NCBI GenBank assembly: GCA_014239355.1
Contig: JAAZYZ010000079.1
Location: forward strand, 1-8,058
DNA length: 8,058 bases
Source: Fidelibacterota bacterium
GTDB taxonomy: Bacteria; Marinisomatota; Marinisomatia; SCGC-AAA003-L08; TMED6
Reading direction: 5' to 3'
The notes below the pieces were generated by a model that worked only from the letters and a program-made list of their open reading frames with translations, did not search any database and was not told the origin of the DNA. Numbering within the stretch: the stretch's first letter is position 1; each line of letters begins with the position of its first letter. Positions 1 to 6,355 of this stretch are shown here, one piece after another. The position numbers and the translations under genes are program-made.

Positions 1-333
1 ATTAAGTTTAGGAAAAGCCATATCAGGAGCTCCTACTTGCAGTGGAACTAAATAGTTCCCAAAAGCCCCCACTACCATAGGAACGACACCTAAAAATACC
101 ATGATTGTACCATGCATAGCACCTAACGCATTGTACATATCCGGAGAAATTAAATCTTTTTCTAAGCCAGTATTAGTGTTGTATGCTAGTTGATATCGCA
201 TAACCATCATTAATGCAAAGCCAAAAAGTAAAAATAACATGCTAGTTACACCATACTGTATACCAATCCATTTATGATCAATTGAAAAAATATATTTTCT
301 GATGAATGATTCTTGATGATTATCGTGACTCAT
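1..333 (-). CDS. ctaD: Cytochrome c oxidase subunit I, N-terminal 111 residues (cut by window edge)
   Basis: This is the catalytic subunit of an A-type heme-copper oxidase, an inner-membrane protein that reduces O2 and pumps protons. Only residues 1-111 are in the window; the frame runs off at base 1, and a complete subunit is normally over 500 residues. Visible family hallmarks are FSIDHKWIG before helix 1 (about 28-47), AMHGTIM in helix 2 with His74 as the expected low-spin heme a ligand, GNYLVPLQVGAPDMAFP, Asp104 at the position of the D-channel entrance aspartate, and Asn111 at the channel's conserved asparagine. The binuclear-centre histidines and K-channel lie outside. The ATG overlaps the TGA of the upstream ferredoxin gene (ATGA, 330-333), so the two are probably translationally coupled. 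No subunit II gene lies upstream, where coxB is often found. The family call is secure; the exact subtype cannot be settled from this fragment. Confidence 0.95.
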   Translation of the reverse strand, partial: MSHDNHQESFIRKYIFSIDHKWIGIQYGVTSMLFLLFGFALMMVMRYQLAYNTNTGLEKDLISPDMYNALGAMHGTIMVFLGVVPMVVGAFGNYLVPLQVGAPDMAFPKLN

Positions 334-686
334 ATTTGTCCATTATCTATTTTTTTATCTACAGTAAAATTATATCTTTCTTCAAAAGCATTGGTAGGTA
401 TCATTCTAATAGCATTCCAAGTTAATTTATCGCATACTTTAGCGCATACTTGACACCCTATACACTCGTTCCATCTAACTTGCACAGGTGGAATGGATGC
501 ATCATTATACTTGTCTTCTGGAACAGGCTCAATGCAATCAACGGGGCAAAAAGGAACACATGCAGAACAACCTGTACAATTATCTTCATCAACAACTGCC
601 ATTTTAGGAGGTCTATTTTTTTTAGACCTAATAAGTTCCGGTAATTCTGGAACTGCTTTTAAATGATCTTCTACTTTAAAATCCAT
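330..686 (-). CDS. Two-cluster [4Fe-4S] ferredoxin-like protein
   Basis: A soluble, presumably cytoplasmic iron-sulfur electron carrier of 118 residues; there is no signal peptide or membrane helix. Two cluster motifs are visible: CTGCSACVPFCP (Cys37, 40, 43, 47) and CIGCQVCAKVC (Cys75, 78, 81, 85). In each, the first three cysteines would pair with the fourth cysteine of the other motif, as in bacterial dicluster ferredoxins. The second motif ends in Cys-Asp rather than Cys-Pro, and Cys51 is an extra cysteine after the first motif. About 35 residues precede the first motif, and a tail follows the second. I chose the ATG at 686 because it sits 1 nt after the stop of the preceding small gene and has AAAGGA upstream at short spacing. 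A TTG at 713 in the same frame would add nine residues and overlap that gene. It overlaps the oxidase subunit I start by 4 nt. Its redox partner is unknown. Confidence 0.9.
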   Translation of the reverse strand: MDFKVEDHLKAVPELPELIRSKKNRPPKMAVVDEDNCTGCSACVPFCPVDCIEPVPEDKYNDASIPPVQVRWNECIGCQVCAKVCDKLTWNAIRMIPTNAFEERYNFTVDKKIDNGQI

Positions 687-687
687 T

Positions 688-849
688 TTATCCTTTGAGT
701 AAAAATTTCTCAATAATCCAACCTGCTATAAAAAAACTAGAACCATACGCAAGTAATTCATATGACATTGGGTCTGGAAAGTATATGTAAAAACAATACA
801 ATAAAACACCCATGCCAATTAATTCAAAAAATTTTGCTAAATAATACAT
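688..849 (-). CDS. Small two-helix membrane protein, 53 residues, function unknown
   Basis: This short frame starts with ATG at 849 and ends with TAA at 688-690. The protein begins MYYLAKFFELIGMGVLLYCF and has two hydrophobic segments, about residues 4-24 and 32-51, joined by a turn containing PDPMSYE; it ends in FLLKG. I do not recognise a family. The case for a real gene is position: it begins 2 nt after the stop of the upstream membrane-protein gene and ends 1 nt before the ATG of the ferredoxin gene, filling that gap exactly. Its composition is that of a membrane protein rather than random AT-rich translation. Small membrane subunits are common in respiratory complexes, so an accessory subunit of the oxidase or a ferredoxin-docking protein is possible, but that is inference. 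The start has no strong Shine-Dalgarno site, only a weak GATGG upstream. Confidence 0.62.
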   Translation of the reverse strand: MYYLAKFFELIGMGVLLYCFYIYFPDPMSYELLAYGSSFFIAGWIIEKFLLKG

Positions 850-851
850 AT

Positions 852-1346
852 TTAACCATCTGATAATTTACTAATAGTTAACTTATTTATACGAGTAATT
901 ATTTCACTAATTTCTTTAAAACAAAAATACTGAATTTTAATTACATACCCATAGTGAATAACACCAATTATAAATAAAAAATTATGGATAAATTCATTCA
1001 TTAAACCTGTATGAACAGCGCCAAACAAAATTGCTAAAGTCGAAATAAATAATATATTTGAAGAAGTATGAATATGCATTTGTTTTTTATATTTTTTATA
1101 ATTGTTATTTGTGATTGTTAAATCATTTTCTACAATTATAGTATTCATATTTTTGTTAATAGTTATAATAAGAAAAAAAATTATAGATTGCGTAAATACA
1201 TACACCATAATTGCAGCAATTGAATATGAACTTAATGTAATATCCCCACTAATAGAGGGTATAAAGTGTCCTTTAAATGCAGAAAATGAAAGCATTCCAA
1301 ATGAAATAAACATTAAAACATGACTAATAATAACTAATGTCCACAT
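852..1346 (-). CDS. Four-helix membrane protein, function unknown
   Basis: A 164-residue protein that I do not recognise. It has four likely membrane helices, at about residues 3-23, 41-63, 96-116 and 119-141, and a polar lysine/asparagine-rich loop between helices 2 and 3 (about 64-95). Histidines lie within helices 1, 3 and 4 (His9, His112, His131), with His91 and His93 at the membrane edge before helix 3. A four-helix bundle with several intramembrane histidines resembles the layout of small b-type cytochromes or of heme/copper-handling proteins, but no family motif confirms this. It is the first gene of the operon leading to cytochrome oxidase subunit I and starts from ATG at 1346 with no visible Shine-Dalgarno site. 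It ends 2 nt before the 53-residue gene. An assembly or accessory role for the oxidase is the natural guess from context only. Confidence 0.75.
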   Translation of the reverse strand: MWTLVIISHVLMFISFGMLSFSAFKGHFIPSISGDITLSSYSIAAIMVYVFTQSIIFFLIITINKNMNTIIVENDLTITNNNYKKYKKQMHIHTSSNILFISTLAILFGAVHTGLMNEFIHNFLFIIGVIHYGYVIKIQYFCFKEISEIITRINKLTISKLSDG

Positions 1347-1437
1347 AATAAAAACTAATATTGTTGATTGATTAATAAAAACTACTTTAAATTTAAATAA
1401 TAAATTTTAATTATTTTTTAAATAAAAGGATAAAATC
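1347..1437. promoter_or_regulatory. Divergent intergenic region, probable promoters for both flanking operons
   Basis: These 91 bp separate the divergent starts of the oxidase operon (minus strand) and the plastocyanin-like gene (plus strand), so both promoters should lie here. The region is almost entirely A and T. A 12-bp perfect palindrome, TTTAAATTTAAA, is at 1386-1397. TTGTTGATTG at 1361-1370 could supply a -35-like element for the plus strand, with T/A-rich -10 candidates downstream. None is distinctive enough in this composition to name a sigma factor or operator. Confidence 0.4.
1425..1430 (+). promoter_or_regulatory. Ribosome binding site of the plastocyanin-like gene
   Basis: AAAGGA lies 7 nt upstream of the ATG at 1438 and is one of the few clear Shine-Dalgarno sequences in the window. 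It supports that start, which is followed immediately by a signal peptide. Confidence 0.6.
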
Positions 1438-2244
1438 ATGAAAAATAAATGTTTATTTTTATTAGTATTTAGCATATCATTAGTTATGGCTTCAGATATT
1501 GAGGTTGAGGTGGAAGTGAAGGTTAAGGCAAAAGTCTCAGAAGGAGAGGAAACTTCTACCACCAAAATAATGGGTAAAGTGCAATATGAAGGCAAAGCCC
1601 CCAGACCTAAAAAAGTTAATATGAACGCTGACCCAATTTGTGGAAAATCTCATAGTGGGCCTTCATTTAATGAAAGCTTTCTAATTAATAAAGAGAATTA
1701 TATGCAAAATGTGATGGTTTGGGTTAATAATCCAAAACATTCTGCAAAAATACCAACAACTGCTGTAGAAATAGATCAAGTAGGATGTAAATATGTCCCC
1801 CATGTTACAGGAATAATGCAAGGTCAAAATCTATTAATTAAAAATAGCGATAAAACTTTACATAATATCCATTCTATGTCAGAAGTTAACAGTCCATTTA
1901 ATTTTGCAATGCCAGCCAAATCTGATCCGTCAACTAAAAAGTTTAATAAAAGTGAAAATCCATTCTATATTAAATGTGATGTTCATCCATGGATGAAATC
2001 TTGGGTTGTTGTATTAGATCATCCATATTGGGGTGTTACAGATGCAGATGGGAGTTATGAAATAGATTTAAATGGATTAGAAGCTGGAGAATATGAATTA
2101 TGTTTTTGGCATGAAAAATGGGATAAAAGCATGAAAGAAGCTGGATATTGTAGTGATGAAGGTTATAAACAAACAATAACTGTAGCAGATAAATCTGTTG
2201 ATGCTGGAATTCAATCATTTAAAAGACCTGCAAAAAAGAAATAA
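1438..2244 (+). CDS. Exported plastocyanin-like (cupredoxin) protein with carboxypeptidase-regulatory-like C-terminus
   Basis: A 268-residue exported protein. Residues 1-19 are a signal peptide (MKNK, hydrophobic core, VMA then SD). Next come an alternating charged/valine stretch (about 21-33) and a beta-rich domain. The likely type 1 copper ligands are His142 in LHN, Cys180, His183 and Met186; the last three form CDVHPWM, a C-x2-H-x2-M loop spaced like that of amicyanin and shorter than the plastocyanin loop. His122 and His145 are nearby alternatives, and Cys68, Cys117, Cys222 and Cys238 could form disulfides. Residues 196-257, with VTDADGSYEI and LEAGEYELCFWHEK, resemble the transthyretin-like carboxypeptidase regulatory fold. 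The overall pattern matches a widespread, poorly characterised family often annotated as carboxypeptidase regulatory-like or methylamine-utilisation protein. It lies divergent from the oxidase operon and upstream of a copper chaperone, so periplasmic electron transfer or copper handling is plausible. Activity is unproven. Confidence 0.85.
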   Translation: MKNKCLFLLVFSISLVMASDIEVEVEVKVKAKVSEGEETSTTKIMGKVQYEGKAPRPKKVNMNADPICGKSHSGPSFNESFLINKENYMQNVMVWVNNPKHSAKIPTTAVEIDQVGCKYVPHVTGIMQGQNLLIKNSDKTLHNIHSMSEVNSPFNFAMPAKSDPSTKKFNKSENPFYIKCDVHPWMKSWVVVLDHPYWGVTDADGSYEIDLNGLEAGEYELCFWHEKWDKSMKEAGYCSDEGYKQTITVADKSVDAGIQSFKRPAKKK

Positions 2245-2255
2245 TACTTATCTTG

Positions 2256-2290
2256 TAAAGAGCCAAACAATATTTTTGATTGGCTCTTTA
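2256..2290 (+). terminator. Hairpin terminator after the plastocyanin-like gene
   Basis: A perfect 11-bp inverted repeat, TAAAGAGCCAA (2256-2266) and TTGGCTCTTTA (2280-2290), encloses a 13-nt loop in which CAA and TTG can pair further. It begins 11 nt after the stop codon. The GC-containing core GAGCCAA/TTGGCTC is followed by TTTATCT, a weak U-tract, so termination may be partial. The hairpin ends 10 nt before the ATG of the next gene. Confidence 0.6.
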
Positions 2291-2300
2291 TCTAATACAT

Positions 2301-3182
2301 ATGCATAAAATACTCTTATTCTTATTAATTCTTCTTTTTTCCTGTGGAGAAAATAAACAAAAACCTATAATGTATCCATTTAAGGGTATTGTAATCGATG
2401 TGTTTAAAGAACAAAATAAAATGATGATTAAACATGATGAAGTCCCTGGATTTATGATGGAAATGACAATGATGTTTAATATTAAACCCTCTATAAATTT
2501 AGATAACTATTCAATTGGAGATAGCCTGAATTTTAATTTTTATATTTTAGAACAAAAAAATTCGCCTGCTAAAACTTGGGTGGATCAAATTGAAATTGTA
2601 GGACATAGAGAATTAACCGAAGATGAAGTGTTTGATGATTTTTTTGAAGAAGATGAAACAATACAAGTAGGTGAAAAAATATCTGATTTTAAATTTTTAG
2701 ATCTAGATGGAAATGAATTAGCATTAAATGTCTTTAATGGAAAATTAAAATTTATTTCATTTATTTTCTCTAGATGCCCAATGCCTAATTTTTGCCCAGC
2801 TGTAATTTTAAAAAACCAATATCTAGTAAATCAATTTAAAGATGATTCAAATATTGAATTTATTATTATTAGTTTTGATTATAATTATGATACCCCAAAC
2901 ATTCTTAAAAAAGCATATGGTAATATATTTGAAGATTATAATAACATTCATTTCTTATCTAGTTATGGTTTTAAGGAAAATATTTTAAAATTAACTATGG
3001 AAGCTGGATTAGGCTTTAGTGGTATTGATGAAGGTGATGCTAGAGATATTAATCACACATTAAAATCTTTATTAATAAGTCCAAATGGAATGTTGATTGA
3101 AAGTTATGGAGGAGATTCTTGGCTTCCAAAAGAAGTAGAGTTAAATATTAAAAGTCAACTAAATGCTTACGGGCTAGATTAA
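2301..3182 (+). CDS. CusF-like / SCO1-SenC copper lipoprotein
   Basis: A 293-residue lipoprotein, probably a copper chaperone for the CuA or CuB site of cytochrome c oxidase. The signal peptide ends in LFSC, with Cys15 as the lipidated residue. Residues about 24-102 resemble the CusF-type copper-binding domain: His45 and the methionine cluster in HDEVPGFMMEMTMMF (Met52, 53, 55, 57, 58). Residues about 122-290 are a thioredoxin-fold SCO1/SenC domain with the copper cysteines in CPMPNFCP (Cys159, Cys165) and the conserved histidine in INHTLKSLLISPNG (His252). The cysteines are five residues apart rather than the classic three. An acidic linker (EDEVFDDFFEEDE) joins the domains. I chose ATG 2301 because it begins directly with the basic and hydrophobic signal peptide; an in-frame TTG at 2280 lies inside the upstream hairpin. 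No Shine-Dalgarno site is visible. The gene ends 4 nt from the convergent cytochrome gene. Confidence 0.93.
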   Translation: MHKILLFLLILLFSCGENKQKPIMYPFKGIVIDVFKEQNKMMIKHDEVPGFMMEMTMMFNIKPSINLDNYSIGDSLNFNFYILEQKNSPAKTWVDQIEIVGHRELTEDEVFDDFFEEDETIQVGEKISDFKFLDLDGNELALNVFNGKLKFISFIFSRCPMPNFCPAVILKNQYLVNQFKDDSNIEFIIISFDYNYDTPNILKKAYGNIFEDYNNIHFLSSYGFKENILKLTMEAGLGFSGIDEGDARDINHTLKSLLISPNGMLIESYGGDSWLPKEVELNIKSQLNAYGLD

Positions 3183-3186
3183 AAGT

Positions 3187-6100
3187 TTACCAATCATCGT
3201 CATCTTCTTCCTCTTCTTCAAAATGTTTATACCCATTTTGTTTAAAATAATCTGAAATAACATTAGAAATATCTGTTGGGCCTTCAATAGAAAAAATCCA
3301 ATCTGTAATTGCTTCTAATCTATAATCTGCTTCAGATCCAGACCTCCAACTTAAATTATCTTTGTTATCCGATATATTTTTAAGATCAAGGTATTGATTG
3401 TCTGACAACTTATCATCTAAACATTCAGGACATTTGTTATACAATGCTGGAGCAACCATCTTTGTGTATTCCATATAATGCTGAGGGTTACGCAACCATT
3501 CCTTAATCCATTCAGGCCTTAATCTTTCTTTGGATAACGCAAGATTAGGAGCCCAAACTAATGGATTAGAAATATCAAAATCCTTACCAGGGGGAACTTC
3601 TCCTTCAAAGTGGCATACATAGCATCTTGAGCCTTCATTAAATGCATCAACCCAAATGTCCTGTTCTAAATCATAATAACCATAATCAGATACTAATTCA
3701 AATCCCTGCTTATATTTTTTGTTACTCTTATCTACCATATGTGTTGATTCATATGATAAATCATTACCTTCCATATCTTTAAATGCTGCAATAATCGCAT
3801 TCCAATCATCATCACTTAAATTAAATGATGGCATTCTAACCTGTAAATTTGGTCTTATAGTAATTGGATTTTGAAAATAAGAAAATAACCAATCTGATTG
3901 TACTTTTGATCCTTCAGAATAAAGACTTGGAGGAGCATAGTTTCTATGCTCAGCATGAAGATTCTCAGGTAAAATTTCTTTAATAGTATCTGCTATCCTG
4001 CCCCCTTCATCATAAATCTCATGACATCCATAGCAATTATATTGTCTGATTAATTTATACCCTGTTAATTCTAATTCACTTTTATCTAAATCAGCCAATT
4101 TAGTATTTTCAATTTCTGTATTAGTAAGACCTAATAAAGCCGTTGTAATAGCTTCAATTTCAGTTTGAGTTAAATAAAAATTAGGCATTCGTGATTTATC
4201 TTCTGGGTCAATAACCTTACTTCTATCATAAATCCTAGGATTTGCTAATTTTTGATTAATCCAACTAAAATTTGTATGTTGGATATCATGAATATGTCCA
4301 AAATCAAATTTATCTAATGTTTTTGAACCAACATATGTTAATTCTGCACCTATTGGTTTTGCATCTTCATATCCATCCATATTATGACAAGTATAGCATC
4401 CATAATAACGAATAGCTTTGTCAGCAACATAATCAGTAATTTGACCTGTTGCTTTTAAAGAATTAAATTGTTCTTCTGCATCCATGTAATTGAATGATTT
4501 ACTTAACCAACTAAATGCGATATCTTCAAGATCATCTTTAAAAGTATTCTCACTTAACATAGGAATATCTTGATTTTCAAATTCCATATTTTTAAGTGAC
4601 ATTAAATATGCTGTAATATCTTTTGCTTCTTGATCAGATAACCTTAAATTAGGCATCCTAGTTTTTTTCCAATAATTTTTTGGATCTTTTAACCATTCAT
4701 ATAGCCATTTTGCAGATACTTTAGAACCTAACCCAATTAAATTTGGTCCTTGTTGATCTAATAAATTATGATTTGATGTTTCATCTAGATCATAACCATA
4801 TTTAGATAAATAAAATTCATATTCATCAGTCTGTGGATTATAATCTGCTATGTTTTGATCGATTTGGTGACAACCCATACAACCAATTGCATTTATTAAA
4901 GTCTGACCATTTTCTGAATTTCCTAAATAATCATAATCGTTTGATGCTTTATATTGATTGTCTTTATATAAAAATTCTGTAATTGCATAAATTTCTGCAT
5001 TATTTCTATTAATCATTTCAGGAGAAGAATTATTGTCTTGCTCAAAAAAATGTGGCATCATAGTATTGTATCTAAAACTTTGTGGATTTTTAATCCATTT
5101 AAATGTCCAATCTTTATCAAACTTTTCATATACTCTTGTTAAATCTGGACCTACATCATAATCGTTAGGTATTGCTTCAATATGGTGGCATGCATTACAA
5201 CCATTCTTCTTGATTAAAGAAATTCCTAATTGTAATTGATCGGCTCCTTCTAAATAAGGCTGCTTTGTATGACATTTAAAACATCCCGCTTGGCTATACT
5301 CAGATGGAAGCATTGGTTGTAACCAATGATGCATCAATTCCCAATCATACTTTTCTTGCCAATCTTTTTTTTGTTCACTATCAAAAGGCATATGAACTGT
5401 TGAGGAAAATCCTGTCCCTCTGCTTCTACCAGAGTGACAACTTGAACAACCAAATTCATTAAATGGGTGAGGTGATGAGGATGAGCCAATTAAATCTAAA
5501 TTAGGATGAGCTGCATATGGTTGTTCTTGATTAACAAACTTGCCTTCTTCAATGCCCATATGACAACTAATACAACGATCTACAGTTGCAACTTTAGCAA
5601 AATTAACATCATACTTAACATCTGAAACAACTGTTTGCTTTACCTCTAATTTTGGATCTAGAAAATCAACAATAGGTAAATCACGTACTATATCAGCAAT
5701 TTGATTTCCCAATGTCATTTTATCACGATCTAATTTTATGAGTTGATTAGATAATAAGTCTAAACGTTTAAGTTCACGGTTTCGTTTAGCCTCTGCAACT
5801 TTAACCTCTTTATTTAAGTTTTCAATCATAGAATTAAAATTGGCTATAGAAATTTCTAATGATTCTTTTTCTTGTTTAAGCTTCTTTTTCTTACTAATTA
5901 ATGAATTAAAACTTAAAGTTGATTCTGATTTTTCATTATATTTATGTTCTGCTTTTTCTTTTTCAACTAAATACTTTGCAACATCAACTTCTACAATTAA
6001 TGCTTTCCAATCAATAGTTACTTTAGCATACTTATCTTTTATTTTTTGAATAGAATCATTAATGCTTTGGATTAAATCTTTTTGTGAATTTAGTATTAAC

Positions 6101-6348
6101 TTTTTGGACTCTAAATCTAATTCTAATTGGTTTTTTATATCTGATACTTCTTCATATAATTTATTATAATCTGATTCAGTCTGATCTTTTAAAATAGAAT
6201 AATATTCACTTTGGTAATATTTAAACTCATCATCATTATCATCAATAAACATCCATACCATAGATAAGGTCCACACAATAGCTGCAAATACAAACCACTT
6301 GTTTAATAAATTTATATCCCAATATCTTTCGTCGTTTTGATAATCCAA
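3187..6348 (-). CDS. Membrane-anchored coiled-coil octaheme cytochrome c of a Rieske/cytochrome b complex
   Basis: A 1053-residue protein encoded after the two cytochrome b subunits, in the slot of cytochrome c1/f. One membrane helix (about 17-34) anchors it, probably with the rest periplasmic. Residues about 45-222 are charged, heptad-rich coiled coil with a break near 110-118. Eight CXXCH heme sites follow, with cysteines starting at 259, 301, 356, 384, 490, 651, 772 and 909. The first three are closely spaced, with VDRCISCHMGI typical of multiheme respiratory cytochromes. The last five head class-I-like modules with probable Met ligands near 430/431, 565, 721, 839 and 964, mostly in RMPxxxL contexts. 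CPECL at 973-977 has the cysteine pair but no histidine. The C-terminus is five Glu, four Asp and Trp. Start is TTG with GGAG 7 nt upstream; the next ATG lies inside the membrane helix. Function as electron acceptor from the Rieske centre is inferred from context. Confidence 0.93.
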   Translation of the reverse strand: MDYQNDERYWDINLLNKWFVFAAIVWTLSMVWMFIDDNDDEFKYYQSEYYSILKDQTESDYNKLYEEVSDIKNQLELDLESKKLILNSQKDLIQSINDSIQKIKDKYAKVTIDWKALIVEVDVAKYLVEKEKAEHKYNEKSESTLSFNSLISKKKKLKQEKESLEISIANFNSMIENLNKEVKVAEAKRNRELKRLDLLSNQLIKLDRDKMTLGNQIADIVRDLPIVDFLDPKLEVKQTVVSDVKYDVNFAKVATVDRCISCHMGIEEGKFVNQEQPYAAHPNLDLIGSSSSPHPFNEFGCSSCHSGRSRGTGFSSTVHMPFDSEQKKDWQEKYDWELMHHWLQPMLPSEYSQAGCFKCHTKQPYLEGADQLQLGISLIKKNGCNACHHIEAIPNDYDVGPDLTRVYEKFDKDWTFKWIKNPQSFRYNTMMPHFFEQDNNSSPEMINRNNAEIYAITEFLYKDNQYKASNDYDYLGNSENGQTLINAIGCMGCHQIDQNIADYNPQTDEYEFYLSKYGYDLDETSNHNLLDQQGPNLIGLGSKVSAKWLYEWLKDPKNYWKKTRMPNLRLSDQEAKDITAYLMSLKNMEFENQDIPMLSENTFKDDLEDIAFSWLSKSFNYMDAEEQFNSLKATGQITDYVADKAIRYYGCYTCHNMDGYEDAKPIGAELTYVGSKTLDKFDFGHIHDIQHTNFSWINQKLANPRIYDRSKVIDPEDKSRMPNFYLTQTEIEAITTALLGLTNTEIENTKLADLDKSELELTGYKLIRQYNCYGCHEIYDEGGRIADTIKEILPENLHAEHRNYAPPSLYSEGSKVQSDWLFSYFQNPITIRPNLQVRMPSFNLSDDDWNAIIAAFKDMEGNDLSYESTHMVDKSNKKYKQGFELVSDYGYYDLEQDIWVDAFNEGSRCYVCHFEGEVPPGKDFDISNPLVWAPNLALSKERLRPEWIKEWLRNPQHYMEYTKMVAPALYNKCPECLDDKLSDNQYLDLKNISDNKDNLSWRSGSEADYRLEAITDWIFSIEGPTDISNVISDYFKQNGYKHFEEEEEDDDDW

Positions 6349-6355
6349 AAAATAG

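Noticed and set aside
450..644. Open frame on the plus strand opposite the ferredoxin
   Set aside because: It is antisense to a gene with two clear iron-sulfur motifs and encodes a cysteine-scattered, family-less peptide.
687..713. TTG start at 713 for the ferredoxin, adding nine residues
   Set aside because: It would overlap the 53-residue gene by 26 nt. The ATG at 686 lies 1 nt after that gene's stop and has AAAGGA nearby. The TTG cannot be fully excluded because an AGG lies upstream of it at normal spacing.
1102..1323. Open frame on the plus strand opposite the four-helix protein
   Set aside because: It is hydrophobic only because it mirrors a membrane-protein gene, and it has no operon fit.
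1364..1377. FNR-like half site TTGAT in the divergent spacer
   Set aside because: The second half reads TAATA rather than ATCAA, so the dyad is not met; single TTGAT words are expected in DNA this AT-rich.
2280..2300. TTG start at 2280 for the SCO lipoprotein
   Set aside because: It lies in the right arm of the terminator hairpin and would add MALYLIH ahead of a signal peptide that is complete from the ATG at 2301.
3220..3239. AAAATG/CATTTT inverted repeat inside the 3' end of the octaheme gene
   Set aside because: It has a six-pair AT-rich stem and lies in coding sequence, too weak to call a terminator for the convergent SCO gene.
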